DNA of 64,000 bases from Clostridia bacterium (GCA_017399175.1 JAFQEE010000042.1:149165-213164), one strand, 5' to 3'; shown: positions 53,901 through 62,521, counted from the first letter of the stretch. A program made the numbers and translations. The notes: generated by a model from the letters alone, not told the origin.

Positions 53901-54661
53901 ACTCTTGCAGCAAGATAACGCTCATAAGCCTTGTGTACTGCAGGGTCATCAATACGGACATTATCAATGTGAGTAGAGAATGTTGTATGACGACAATGGT
54001 CAGACCAATATGTATCTACAACACGAATTTCTGTAATAGTTGGGTCTCTGTGTTCTGTATCTCTAAAATATGCCTGAAGGAACTTAAGGTCATCAATATC
54101 CATCGCAAGTCCCTTTTCATCAAGGAGATTGCCAAGTGCAACTTCATCCATAGAAATGAAACCATCAACAGTAGCAACTGTTTCAGGAGCAGCATAGTGA
54201 GCTGCAAGTGTTTCAGGTAAATCAAGATTTGCTTCACGGCTTTCAACTGCATTGATTACATGATTCTTGAAAGCAGCAATATCAGTATCTGTCAACGCAC
54301 CATAAAGAGCATAAACCTTTGCAGTACGGATAAGAGGGCGTTCACCCTGTGAAATAATCTGGATACACTGAGCAGCAGAGTCAGCTCTCTGGTCAAACTG
54401 ACCCGGAAGAGCTTCTACTGCAAATACATATGCTTCAGGAATATTAACACAATCATATACATTGTCAAGCTGTGGTTCTGAGAAAACAGTTTTTACAGCA
54501 TAGTTGAACAATTCTTCTGTAATATTTTCTGCATCATAGCGATTGAAAAGACGAATATCTTCTAAATTTTCAACTCCGAGCAAGTTTTTTGCTTCGTTAA
54601 GAAGACTTTTTGCTTCGTTGTCCAAACCAGTCTTCTTTTCAACAAATATACGATAAACCAT
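50969..54661 (-). CDS. purL: Phosphoribosylformylglycinamidine synthase, single-chain
   Basis: Converts FGAR to FGAM with ATP and glutamine. The 1230-residue fused form joins a PurS-like N-terminus, a PurL ATPase core (TETHNHPTEIEPFGGAATCIGG-type segment near residue 305, ending GAATCIGG) and a C-terminal GATase1 domain: VLIPVFPGTNCEYDSA near 975, catalytic cysteine in CGICNGFQAL near 1065 and HGEGKF near 1145. A fused enzyme in a Firmicute contrasts with the PurS/PurL/PurQ set of Bacillus. It ends the purine operon before a terminator; TGGAGGAAACATC precedes the start. Confidence 0.95.
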   Translation of the reverse strand: MVYRIFVEKKTGLDNEAKSLLNEAKNLLGVENLEDIRLFNRYDAENITEELFNYAVKTVFSEPQLDNVYDCVNIPEAYVFAVEALPGQFDQRADSAAQCIQIISQGERPLIRTAKVYALYGALTDTDIAAFKNHVINAVESREANLDLPETLAAHYAAPETVATVDGFISMDEVALGNLLDEKGLAMDIDDLKFLQAYFRDTEHRDPTITEIRVVDTYWSDHCRHTTFSTHIDNVRIDDPAVHKAYERYLAARVEVYGEEKAAARPQTLMDIATIGTKTLKKRGLLPELDESEEINACSIHVTATVNGEDQDWLLMFKNETHNHPTEIEPFGGAATCIGGCIRDPLSGRAYVHQAMRVTGAGDPRKTIAETLSGKLPQRKICQTAAAGYSSYGNQIGLATGHVAEIYHEGFVAKRMECGAVVAAAPAYNVRRERPAPGDVIVLLGGRTGRDGIGGATGSSKSHNMKSLTTMASEVQKGNAPEERKIQRLFRNAEVTRLIKRCNDFGAGGVSVAIGELAPGLQIDLDAVRKKYEGLDGTEIAISESQERMAVVVAAEDADKFIAYAQEENLEAYRVAVVTEEERMVMKWKGNIIANLSRAFLDTNGAIKHSNVTVTEKDLSVLSKAMYSSLREMASDLRTASQRGLVERFDSTIGAGSVVMPYGGKRQLTPTQSMAAVLPVLPGQETDQASVFSWGCDPDLLSVDPYTGAHSAIYNSVAKLVAAGCDYKLAYLTLQEFFERLRTEPERWGKPFAALLGAFDAQLELNAAAIGGKDSMSGTFLDLDVPPTLISFAIAPIKKQDVISPEFKEANHPVYLFGAVDESADSLKTTWEAFHKLCKEGKVKASWAVEHGIGEAVMKMSFGNNIGFTSSAELKENWHLGMWGFIVAELTEDVDIPGVMKIGTTTVEPVIKLENDSATIEELYELHTATLEDVYPTKAKEDKGEIPTYSFDGKCSAAPANKVAKPKVLIPVFPGTNCEYDSARAVEKAGGEAEIFVIRNLTADDVARSVEGFSAKVRESQMIFIPGGFSGGDEPDGSAKFITAFFRNPAVKEAVTDLLDNRDGLMCGICNGFQALIKLGLVPYGKIIDTDENCPTLTFNNISRHQSRIVHTRIASTKSPWLSLMNVGDVVNVPISHGEGKFLASPELIAELAANGQIATQYVDLQGNATSNIDFNPNGSLCAIEGITSPDGRVFGKMGHSERIGDGLYKNVPGEYDIRMFEAAVKYFNK

Positions 54662-54683
54662 ATGATGTTTCCTCCATTATCGT

Positions 54684-55949
54684 TTAGTTTAAAGCTTGAA
54701 GAGCCTTTTGACCAATATCAGTTCTGCGGTAAGCTCCTTCAAATTTTACGCCGTCGGACAGACGATAAGCTTCTTTAATTGCTTCTGCAAGAGAATCTGC
54801 AACAGCAGTTGTACCGGTAACACGACCACCTGAAGTGACAAGTTTGTCATTATCAATTTTTGCACCAGCTACATAAGTAGTTACACGTGCTTCATCTGTA
54901 AAAGTTATTTCAAATCCTTTCTTATAAGATGTAGGATAACCGTTAGAAGCCAGGATAACACAGCAAGCGTGTTTGTCTGCAAATTTAACTTCAGTATCAG
55001 CTAAAGTACCGTTTGTTGTTGACATCATAACAGTAAGCAAATCACTTTCAAGAAGCGGTAATACAACCTGTGTTTCAGGGTCACCAAAACGACAATTATA
55101 TTCAATAACCTTTGGACCGTTTGGTGTAAGCATAAGACCAAAGTAAAGACAGCCTTTAAAAGTTCGTCCTTCTTCATTCATAGCATTGATTGTAGGAAGG
55201 AAAATTGTTTCCATACATTCATCAGCTATAGCTTTTGTATAATATGGGTTTGGTGCAACAGTACCCATTCCGCCGGTATTAAGACCTGTGTCATTATCGC
55301 CGATACGCTTGTGGTCCATTGAAGAAACCATAGGCTTAACAACATTACCATCAGTAAATGCAAGTACAGAAACTTCAGGTCCGGTAAGGAATTCTTCAAT
55401 AACAACACGCGAGCCTGACTTACCAAAAATTCCGCCTTCCATCATATCACGAACGGCAGTTTTAGCTTCGTCACGAGTCTGTGCAATAATAACGCCCTTA
55501 CCAAGTGCAAGTCCATCAGCTTTGATAACTGTTGGAATAGGAGCAGCATCAAGATAATTGAGGGCAGCTTCCATATCCTCAAAAACTTCATATGTAGCAG
55601 TAGGAATACCATACTTCTTCATTAAGTTTTTAGAAAAGACCTTACTACCTTCAATGATAGCTGCGTTAGCTCGAGGTCCAAAACAAGGAATGTTCTTTTC
55701 TTCTAAAGCATCAACACAACCTAAAACCAATGGGTCATCAGGTGCAACAACAGCATAATCAATACCATTTTCTACTGCAAAAGAAACAATATTATCAATG
55801 TCAGTAGCACCGATATCTACGCAAGTAGCATCTGCTGCAATACCACCGTTACCAGGTAATGCAAAAATTTCTGTAACACTTTTATTTTCTTTTAATTTCT
55901 TGATGATAGCGTGTTCTCTACCGCCACCACCTACAACCATTATCTTCAT
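54684..55949 (-). CDS. purD: Phosphoribosylamine-glycine ligase
   Basis: ATP-grasp enzyme joining 5-phosphoribosylamine and glycine to give GAR. The N-terminus MKIMVVGGGGREHAII forms the nucleotide-proximal loop and later motifs include ADGLALGKGVIIA (near 145) and EYNCRFGDPETQ (near 283). Length is 421 residues, as expected. I start at the ATG at 55949 because GAGGTTTAAT lies directly upstream; the further ATG at 55961 overlaps purH. It lies between purH and purL in the operon. Confidence 0.95.
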   Translation of the reverse strand: MKIMVVGGGGREHAIIKKLKENKSVTEIFALPGNGGIAADATCVDIGATDIDNIVSFAVENGIDYAVVAPDDPLVLGCVDALEEKNIPCFGPRANAAIIEGSKVFSKNLMKKYGIPTATYEVFEDMEAALNYLDAAPIPTVIKADGLALGKGVIIAQTRDEAKTAVRDMMEGGIFGKSGSRVVIEEFLTGPEVSVLAFTDGNVVKPMVSSMDHKRIGDNDTGLNTGGMGTVAPNPYYTKAIADECMETIFLPTINAMNEEGRTFKGCLYFGLMLTPNGPKVIEYNCRFGDPETQVVLPLLESDLLTVMMSTTNGTLADTEVKFADKHACCVILASNGYPTSYKKGFEITFTDEARVTTYVAGAKIDNDKLVTSGGRVTGTTAVADSLAEAIKEAYRLSDGVKFEGAYRRTDIGQKALQALN

Positions 55950-55963
55950 ATTAAACCTCAAAA

Positions 55964-57148
55964 TTAGTGGTGGAATAAACGCATTCCTGTAAATGCCATT
56001 GCAATTCCGTACTTATTACAACAATCAATAACAACATCATCACGGATTGAACCGCCTGGTTCTGCGATATATGAAACACCACTCTTACGAGCTCTTTCAA
56101 TGTTGTCACTAAATGGGAAGAACGCATCTGAACCAACTGAAACACCTGTAATAGTATCAAGATATGCTCTTGCTTCTTCGTCTGTAAGTGGTTCGGGCTG
56201 TGTTTTAAAGTATTTCTGCCAAATTCCATCAGCACAAACATCTTCTTCATTCTTGTTGATATAACCATCAATTACATTATCTCTGTCAGGACGACGAATA
56301 TCATCACGGAATGGCAAATCAAGTACTTTTGGATGCTGACGAAGATGCCATGTATCAGCCTTTGTACCTGCAAGTCTTGTACAGTGAATTCTTGACTGCT
56401 GACCTGCACCAACGCCGATTGCTTGTCCATCATATGCATAGCAAACAGAGTTTGACTGTGTATATTTAAGTGTAATAAGAGCAATTATAAGGTCACGCTT
56501 TGCTTCTTCAGGGAATTCTTTGTTTTCAGTAACCATATTTGAAAGAAGTTCTTCATCAATTCTGAAGTTGTTTCTTCCCTGTTCAAATGTAATGCCGAAA
56601 ACCTGTTTCTTTTCCTGAACAGCAGGAACATAATCAGCATCAATTTTAACAATGTTATAGTTACCGTTTCTCTTACCCTTGAGAATTTCAAGAGCTTCTG
56701 CAGAATAACCGGGAGCAATAATACCATCAGAAACTTCACGAGCAACAAGTTTAGCTGTTGTTACATCACATTCGTCACTAAGAGCAATCCAGTCACCAAA
56801 AGATGACATTCTGTCAGTACCTCTTGCTCTTGCATAAGCACAAGCAAGTGGAGAATCATCAAGGTCTTCTATATCATCAACAAAGCAAGCTTTTTTAAGA
56901 GATTCAGGGAGTTTTACACCAACTGCAGCAGAAGTAGGACTTACATGCTTGAATGATGTTGCAGCAGGCATACCGAGAATATCTTTAATCTCTTTTACAA
57001 GCTGCCAAGAGTTAAATGCATCAAGGAAATTGATGAAACCAGGTCTGCCATTAAGAATCTCAATTGGAAGCTCTGAACCATCTTCCATATAAATCTTTGA
57101 AGGCTTTTGGTTAGGATTACAACCATATTTAAGTTCAAATTCTTTCAT
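55964..57148 (-). CDS. purH: AICAR formyltransferase (PurH domain without the IMP cyclohydrolase domain)
   Basis: Transfers the formyl group of 10-formyl-THF to AICAR. At 394 residues it carries only the AICARFT half of normal bifunctional PurH (about 510); the N-terminal MGS-like cyclohydrolase domain is missing. Conserved features include the start LKYGCNPNQKPSKIY, a KHVSPTSAA (about residue 67) and the C-terminal SDAFFPFSDNIERARKSGVSYIAEPGGS region. The missing activity is supplied by the adjacent PurO-like gene two bases upstream, so both steps are encoded as separate proteins. Confidence 0.93.
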   Translation of the reverse strand: MKEFELKYGCNPNQKPSKIYMEDGSELPIEILNGRPGFINFLDAFNSWQLVKEIKDILGMPAATSFKHVSPTSAAVGVKLPESLKKACFVDDIEDLDDSPLACAYARARGTDRMSSFGDWIALSDECDVTTAKLVAREVSDGIIAPGYSAEALEILKGKRNGNYNIVKIDADYVPAVQEKKQVFGITFEQGRNNFRIDEELLSNMVTENKEFPEEAKRDLIIALITLKYTQSNSVCYAYDGQAIGVGAGQQSRIHCTRLAGTKADTWHLRQHPKVLDLPFRDDIRRPDRDNVIDGYINKNEEDVCADGIWQKYFKTQPEPLTDEEARAYLDTITGVSVGSDAFFPFSDNIERARKSGVSYIAEPGGSIRDDVVIDCCNKYGIAMAFTGMRLFHH

Positions 57149-57149
57149 T

Positions 57150-57875
57150 TCAATTCTCCTTATACATTTTATTTACAATTCTTGATTCAAATTCACCGGT
57201 TGCAAGGTCAATGTATCTTACAAAAAGCGAAACTTTGTTATCTTCATTAAGATTTTTCCAAATGATATCTGTCATTGTGTCAATATCTACATTAGGAAGT
57301 TTAAGAGTTTTTGGTTCACCCTCAAAACTTGGAAGTGGGTTACCGTCACATTTATATGTATGAATAAACTTTGCTTTACCAGCAAGCGGATTAGAATATG
57401 CAAAATTATATCTTTGACATGAACTACCGTCACCGTCAGCAGATTTGAGAATTGACATTGCATAATTCATATCACCATTTTCAAGTCTTATGATACCTGA
57501 AATTCTTGGCGTATAGTTTGGAGCATCATCTTCAAATTCACGAGTACGGAGTGCCTGTTCAAATGTCATCTGCTTATCCATAAGTTCATAGATAGTATCT
57601 GTTTGGTCACCGTTAGTAACAATAGTTTTATTACCAAGAACTCTTACAGGATAATAAATAATAAGATGTGGGTCAGTCATTTTTGACTCATCAAAAGCCT
57701 TTGTTCTCATTGCATCGCCTTCAGCAACGAAAACTCTGTTACGGCTGTTAACGCTTCTACCCATTATAAAGTATGCAGTAACTGCTTTTTTACCGTCAGC
57801 ACTTTTACCAATGATAATACCTCTACCATGGTAAGGAAGTGAATTAAGTTCGCATTCAAGTGACTTGATTTCCAT
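57150..57875 (-). CDS. purO: IMP cyclohydrolase, PurO-like
   Basis: Closes FAICAR to IMP. The 241-residue sequence matches the archaeal PurO/IMP-cyclohydrolase family (NTN-hydrolase-like fold) rather than bacterial PurH. Family-type segments are YHGRGIIIGKSADGKKAVTAYFIMGRSVNSRNR (start of the protein, residues about 15-47) and IIYYPVRVLGNKTIVTNGDQTD (about 73). It sits between purN and the AICARFT gene, completing the pathway that the truncated PurH leaves open. Family is inferred from overall similarity; the catalytic residues are not mapped. Confidence 0.85.
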   Translation of the reverse strand: MEIKSLECELNSLPYHGRGIIIGKSADGKKAVTAYFIMGRSVNSRNRVFVAEGDAMRTKAFDESKMTDPHLIIYYPVRVLGNKTIVTNGDQTDTIYELMDKQMTFEQALRTREFEDDAPNYTPRISGIIRLENGDMNYAMSILKSADGDGSSCQRYNFAYSNPLAGKAKFIHTYKCDGNPLPSFEGEPKTLKLPNVDIDTMTDIIWKNLNEDNKVSLFVRYIDLATGEFESRIVNKMYKEN

Positions 57876-57890
57876 TTGAATATCCTCCGT

Positions 57891-58517
57891 TTATTTAATA
57901 TATGTCTTTCCGTTTTCAATAACTATTTTATCATCACAGAAAAGTTGAACTGCTTTAGGAAGAATCTTCCATTCAACTTGTTCCATAATTCTTTTTTGTA
58001 ATGTTTCAGGTGTGTCATCATCCAAAACATTAACTGCTTTTTGCAAAATAATTGGTCCTGCATCGCATTCTGCTGTTACAAAATGAACAGTCGCACCAGA
58101 CACTTTAACACCCTTTTTTAATGCTTCTTCGTGTACATGTAGCCCATAATATCCCTTACCACAAAAAGATGGGATAAGAGCAGGATGAACATTAATCATT
58201 TTATTTTGAAAAGCATCACAGACATTTTCATCAAGAATAGTCATAAATCCAGCATAAACTATTAAATCTGCTTTTTCCTCAATGAGAATATCTCTCATAG
58301 CACAACTATATGATGCAATATCTGAATAATCTTTTCTAATAAGTGTTCTTGTTTTTATTCCGTTTGTTTCAGCACGCGTAAGTGCATAGGCATCAGCTTT
58401 TGAAGCAATTACACATGTGATTTTACCGTTACCTAATTCCCCTCTTTTTTCTGCATCAATAAGAGCCTGTAAGTTCGTACCACCACCGGAAACAAGAACA
58501 ACAATTCTTTTACTCAT
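57891..58517 (-). CDS. purN: Phosphoribosylglycinamide formyltransferase (folate-dependent)
   Basis: Transfers a formyl group from 10-formyl-THF to GAR. A 208-residue enzyme with VSGGGTNLQALIDAE (about residue 9) as phosphate loop, VYAGFMTILDENVCDAFQNKMINVHPALIPSFCGKGYYG (about 90-130, containing the catalytic NVHPALIPSF) and a GATVHFVTAECDAGPII segment. Asn and His residues of the active site are in place. The ATG overlaps the purM stop by one base (TAATG). Confidence 0.95.
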   Translation of the reverse strand: MSKRIVVLVSGGGTNLQALIDAEKRGELGNGKITCVIASKADAYALTRAETNGIKTRTLIRKDYSDIASYSCAMRDILIEEKADLIVYAGFMTILDENVCDAFQNKMINVHPALIPSFCGKGYYGLHVHEEALKKGVKVSGATVHFVTAECDAGPIILQKAVNVLDDDTPETLQKRIMEQVEWKILPKAVQLFCDDKIVIENGKTYIK

Positions 58518-59569
58518 TATAAAAGCACCTTCTCGTCGCCTTCAATAATTTCACCAATTACATAAGCATCAATGCCGTTTTCTTTAAGAATAGAAAGAGA
58601 AAGTTCAACATCATCGGCAGGAACTACGATACTCATACCAACACCCATATTATATGTATTAAACATATCGCGTTCAGGAATATTACCCCATTTAGCAATA
58701 ACATCAAATATAGGAAGAACTTTCACAGCAGATTTATCAATCTTTGCACAAAGTCCGTCAGGAATTGAACGCGGAATATTTTCGTAGAATCCGCCACCTG
58801 TAATGTGAGAAATTCCTTTTACATTTACCTTTTCAAGAAGAGCGAGTACAGGCTTAACATAAATCTTTGTAGGAACAAGTAAAGCATCTGCAATACTCTT
58901 GCCGTCTAATTCTTCACGAGGAACATAAAGTTCAGGATTATTATTATCAATATCAAAAACTTTACGACACAAACTAAAGCCATTTGAATGAATGCCTGTT
59001 GATGGAAGAGCAATAACAGCATCACCAACAGCCATCTTACTGTTATCAATCATCTTAGGCTTATCAACAACACCTACTGCAAAACCAGCAAGGTCATAAT
59101 CTTCTTCAGGCATTAAGCCGGGATGTTCAGCAGTTTCACCACCGATAAGTGCTGAACCCGACTGAACACAGCCTTCAGCAACACCGCCGACAATTTCAGC
59201 AATTTTTTCCGGAACATTTTTGCCACAAGCAATATAGTCAAGGAAATACAATGGTTTGGCACCAACACAAATAATATCATTAACACACATAGCAACTGCA
59301 TCAATACCAATTGTATCGTGCTTATCCATAAGGATTGCTAACTTAACCTTTGTACCACAACCATCAGTACCTGAAACTGAAATAGGATGTTCCATTCCGG
59401 CAACACAACTAAGGTCGAAGCATCCGCCAAAACCACCAACATCATCAACAGAACCCTCATTACGAGTTCTTGCAACATGCTTTTTCATTAATTCTACTGA
59501 TTTATAACCAGCAGTAATATCTACGCCTGCAGCTGCATAGCTTGCAGAAAAAGAATTTTTATGTTCCAT
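58517..59569 (-). CDS. purM: Phosphoribosylaminoimidazole synthetase (AIR synthetase)
   Basis: Cyclises FGAM to AIR with ATP. The 350 residues show the PurM fold with the N-terminal SYAAAGVDITAGYKSVELMK, a GTDGCGTKVKLAI segment (about residue 70), MCVNDIICVGAKPLYFLDYIACGK (about 92) and HITGGGFYENIPRSIPDGLCA (about 260). Between purF and purN, in standard order. A complete enzyme with no visible defect. Confidence 0.97.
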   Translation of the reverse strand: MEHKNSFSASYAAAGVDITAGYKSVELMKKHVARTRNEGSVDDVGGFGGCFDLSCVAGMEHPISVSGTDGCGTKVKLAILMDKHDTIGIDAVAMCVNDIICVGAKPLYFLDYIACGKNVPEKIAEIVGGVAEGCVQSGSALIGGETAEHPGLMPEEDYDLAGFAVGVVDKPKMIDNSKMAVGDAVIALPSTGIHSNGFSLCRKVFDIDNNNPELYVPREELDGKSIADALLVPTKIYVKPVLALLEKVNVKGISHITGGGFYENIPRSIPDGLCAKIDKSAVKVLPIFDVIAKWGNIPERDMFNTYNMGVGMSIVVPADDVELSLSILKENGIDAYVIGEIIEGDEKVLL

Positions 59570-59596
59570 ATTTACATTCTCCTGTATTGTTTGTTA

Positions 59597-61021
59597 TTAG
59601 CCTTTACCATTCCAGCAATAAGTACAAATCTTATCTGCAGGAAGTCCAATTGCATCAATTATTCCATCAATTGATTGGAATTCAAGTGATGTGAAATGTA
59701 ATTTGTCACAGATTGCTTTTCTTAAATTTTTACCGCGTTCTGTTGAAGAATCAATATATTCATCAATATACTTGAATCCTTCTTCGCCTTCAAGTTCAAC
59801 GATAGTACTTCGAGCAATTAATTCCATTTCTGAAGTTGCTCTTGAGAAATTAAGATACTTACAACCATACATAATCGGTGGACAAGCAGAACGAATGTGA
59901 ACTTCTTTAGCACCATTTTCATAAAGAAATTCAACAGTTTCTCTAAGCTGTGTACCACGAACAATACTGTCATCAACAAAAAGAAGCTTTTTATCATGAA
60001 TTAAATCATGAACAGGAATTTGCTTCATTTTTGCAACTCTGTTTCTTTCTTGTTGATTAGCTGGTGTAAAGCTTCTTGCCCATGTTGGAGTGTATTTAAT
60101 AAATGGACGTGAAAACTGAATTCCGCTTTCATTTGCATAACCAATTGCATGAGGTGTACCTGAATCAGGAACGCCACTGACATAGTCAATATCCTGCGCA
60201 ACATTGTTATTACGGTCAGTCTGTGCCATTATTTTACCATTTTTATATCGCATTACTTCCACATTTACACCTTCGTAACAAGAAGTGGAATAACCATAAT
60301 ACGACCATAAAAAGGCACATATCTTCATTTCATTACCGGGTTCACGAAGAGTTGTTGCGCAATCAGAAGTAAGTTCAACAATCTCTCCCGGACCTAATTC
60401 TTTAAAATCTGCATATTCAAGCTTTTTATATGCAAAATCTTCAAATGAAACACAATATCCGTCATTGTTGTGTCCAATCAAGACAGGCATTCTGCCTAAT
60501 CTATCACGAGCAGCAATGATTCTTCCATCATCTGTAAGAATCAGGATTGATGCAGAACCATCAATTAGACTTTGTGCATATGCAATACCATCGGCAAAAT
60601 TATCTTTCTGGTTAATCATAGCAGCGACAAGCTCAGTTGAGTTAATACCATCGTTTGTCATTGCACCAAAGTGACCACCATTTGTAAAAAGATAATCTTC
60701 AACAAGCTTTTCCTTGTTATTAATAAGTCCGATTATACAAATAGCATATAAACCTAATTTTGAACGCACAAGAAGCGGTTGAGCATCCGAGTCACTAATA
60801 CAACCAATTGCTGCTTTACCCTGCATCTTATTTGAAATATTTTCAAACTTTGTTCTGAATGGTGAATTTTCTATTTTATGAATTTTTCGTTGTAAACCGA
60901 TACTTTCGTCGTATGCAGCCATACCACCACGACGAGTACCGAGATGAGAGTGATAGTCAGTACCAAAAAAGACATCTAAAACAACATCTTTTTTACTGAC
61001 AGCGCCGAAAAAACCACCCAT
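59597..61021 (-). CDS. purF: Amidophosphoribosyltransferase homologue lacking the N-terminal cysteine
   Basis: Expected to make 5-phosphoribosylamine from PRPP, the first purine step. The C-terminal phosphoribosyltransferase domain is intact, with the PRPP loop LLFVDDSIVRGTQLRETV near residue 345. The N-terminal glutamine-amidotransferase domain begins MGGFFG, where canonical PurF starts with Met-Cys-Gly and the cysteine becomes the nucleophile after processing; the HRGQE motif is also replaced by GTRRGGMAAYD. The start is firm (AAGGAG upstream, no upstream cysteine). It may depend on free ammonia, or on another amidotransferase. This form is widespread in related annotations, to my knowledge without characterised chemistry. 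Confidence 0.9.
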   Translation of the reverse strand: MGGFFGAVSKKDVVLDVFFGTDYHSHLGTRRGGMAAYDESIGLQRKIHKIENSPFRTKFENISNKMQGKAAIGCISDSDAQPLLVRSKLGLYAICIIGLINNKEKLVEDYLFTNGGHFGAMTNDGINSTELVAAMINQKDNFADGIAYAQSLIDGSASILILTDDGRIIAARDRLGRMPVLIGHNNDGYCVSFEDFAYKKLEYADFKELGPGEIVELTSDCATTLREPGNEMKICAFLWSYYGYSTSCYEGVNVEVMRYKNGKIMAQTDRNNNVAQDIDYVSGVPDSGTPHAIGYANESGIQFSRPFIKYTPTWARSFTPANQQERNRVAKMKQIPVHDLIHDKKLLFVDDSIVRGTQLRETVEFLYENGAKEVHIRSACPPIMYGCKYLNFSRATSEMELIARSTIVELEGEEGFKYIDEYIDSSTERGKNLRKAICDKLHFTSLEFQSIDGIIDAIGLPADKICTYCWNGKG

Positions 61022-61032
61022 TTAAAATCTCC

Positions 61033-61713
61033 TTATGCAAAGAAAAGCTCTGAAAGAGTCATTGGGTCAATATATTTGCCGTCTTTATAAACACGCATAT
61101 TACCAGATGCGATTTCGTCAATAAGCATAACATTGCCGTCAGCATCGTAACCGAATTCGAACTTGATATCATAAAGAACAAGTCCTTTTTCTTTAAGGTC
61201 ATCAGCAACAATCTGAGTAATATCCTGAGTCATTTTCTTAATATCATCATACTGCTTGTCTGTCATAACACCAAGAGCAACAAGAGCGTCTTTGATTACA
61301 AGTGGGTCACCCTTTGCATCGTTTTTGAATGTCATTTCAACATATGCAGGAAGGTCAGCACCTTCTTCAATATAATCACCGTAACGACGAATAAAGCTAC
61401 CAACAGCCTTGTGACGGCAGATTACTTCAAGACCATGGCCAAAAACCTTAGCAGGAAGAACTTCCATTGTTGTGTCATCAAGGTTAGCACTTACATAGTG
61501 TGTTTTAATACCTGCTGCATTAACTTTTTCAAAGAAATAAATTGACATACGAAGGTTAACATCGCCAACACCGTCAATAGTAAGACCTACTGAATTTTCG
61601 CCCGGGTCAAATACACCATCTTTACCAGTACAGTCATCTTTGAATTTAAGAAGACAGTTACCGTTTTCAAGCTTAAATACGTCCTTTGTTTTACCTGTGT
61701 AGATTTTTTCCAT
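61033..61713 (-). CDS. purC: SAICAR synthetase
   Basis: Ligates aspartate to CAIR. The 226-residue enzyme starts [27 protein letters not shown] (the ATP region, short form) and contains the substrate motif [16 protein letters not shown] (about residue 82) and [19 protein letters not shown] (about 178). Size matches typical prokaryotic PurC. Located between purE and purF. ACTGATATTACTCC-type upstream sequence carries a GGAGTAA ribosome site. Confidence 0.96.
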   Translation of the reverse strand: MEKIYTGKTKDVFKLENGNCLLKFKDDCTGKDGVFDPGENSVGLTIDGVGDVNLRMSIYFFEKVNAAGIKTHYVSANLDDTTMEVLPAKVFGHGLEVICRHKAVGSFIRRYGDYIEEGADLPAYVEMTFKNDAKGDPLVIKDALVALGVMTDKQYDDIKKMTQDITQIVADDLKEKGLVLYDIKFEFGYDADGNVMLIDEIASGNMRVYKDGKYIDPMTLSELFFA

Positions 61714-61743
61714 GGTTATTACTCCTTTATAAGAAAAATTATT

Positions 61744-62238
61744 TTATGAATTTAATTTAGACATTACGTCTGCATCTTTTTTAAGAACAACTTCAGCCGC
61801 ATCCTTACGCATTTTATCAAGTTTGTCAGCAAGTTCTTTATCTTCAACTGCAATAATCTGCGCAGCAAGTAAAGCAGCATTAGCACCGCCATTAATCGCA
61901 ACTGTTGCAACAGGAATACCCGATGGCATCTGAACAGTTGAAAGAAGAGCATCCATACCATCAAGGTATGTTGAAGCACAAGGAATACCGATAACCGGTA
62001 ATGTAGTATTTGCTGCAACTGCACCTGCAAGATGAGCAGCCATACCAGCCGCTGCAATCAATGCACCATAACCATTTGCCCTTGCATTAAGTGAAAAATC
62101 ACGAGCCTGTTCAGGTGTTCTATGTGCTGAATAAATGTTAACTGTGTATGGAATACCTAAGTCATCCAAAACAGCAGTTGCTTTTTTAATGATTGGAAGG
62201 TCGCTGTCGCTACCCATTACAATACCAACTTTTTTCAT
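61744..62238 (-). CDS. purE: N5-carboxyaminoimidazole ribonucleotide mutase
   Basis: Moves the carboxyl group to form CAIR. The 164-residue enzyme has GIVMGSDSDLPIIKKA (residues 5-20), YSAHRTPEQARDF (about 38-50), IAAAGMAAHLAGAVAANTTLPVIGIP (about 65) and the SAHRTP motif of class I PurE. No purK is in the window, so either it lies elsewhere or the carboxylation uses another route. Start ATG 62238 follows GGAGGTAATT. It is the first gene of the operon and directly behind the ZTP riboswitch. Confidence 0.95.
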   Translation of the reverse strand: MKKVGIVMGSDSDLPIIKKATAVLDDLGIPYTVNIYSAHRTPEQARDFSLNARANGYGALIAAAGMAAHLAGAVAANTTLPVIGIPCASTYLDGMDALLSTVQMPSGIPVATVAINGGANAALLAAQIIAVEDKELADKLDKMRKDAAEVVLKKDADVMSKLNS

Positions 62239-62250
62239 AATTACCTCCAT

Positions 62251-62366
62251 AAAAACGCAAAAGGACAGTCCTATCCTTAAAACCTAAGTAGAACTGCCCA
62301 GACGGTCGGCTAAAATCACCGTGCTCCTCTGTGGTGCTCCACGTGATTCCGTCAGTCACACGGTCA
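62251..62366 (-). ncRNA. ZTP riboswitch (pfl motif) controlling the purine operon
   Basis: The minus-strand leader shows the ZTP/pfl pattern: ACCGTGTGACTGACGG, a GTGGAGCACCAC hairpin, GAGGAGCACGGT closing strand, then GCCGACCGTCTGGGCA, whose end is the hallmark CTGGGCA box. The segment GGGCAGTTCT at 62290-62299 (end of that box) can pair with AGGACTGTCC (62263-62272) and is followed by CTTTTGCGTTTTT, so ligand binding and the terminator compete for the same bases. ZTP/ZMP rises when folate or purine synthesis fails, which would allow expression of purE-L. Confidence 0.9.
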
Positions 62367-62384
62367 AAAAATTGTCACAAGTAT

Positions 62385-62413
62385 ATTATAATAAAATAAT
62401 TATTCAATGTCAA
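62385..62413 (-). promoter_or_regulatory. Consensus promoter of the purine operon
   Basis: Minus strand TTGACA (62408-62413), exactly 17 bases and TATAAT (62385-62390): both boxes perfect. Transcription starts about 10 bases before the riboswitch. Confidence 0.8.
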
Positions 62414-62491
62414 TTATACCAGTAAAATCTGTTGTAAAAAATTCGACATTTTTTCAAATAATTTTTGTATATTTTTTAGCTTTAGATATGT

Positions 62492-62521
62492 AAAAAGTGA
62501 GGTAACTAAACCTCACTTTTT
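62492..62521 (-). terminator. Terminator after rubrerythrin
   Basis: AAAAAGTGAGGT (62492-62503) pairs with ACCTCACTTTTT (62510-62521), a 12-bp perfect stem with T/A flanks immediately after the rubrerythrin stop on the minus strand. Confidence 0.85.
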
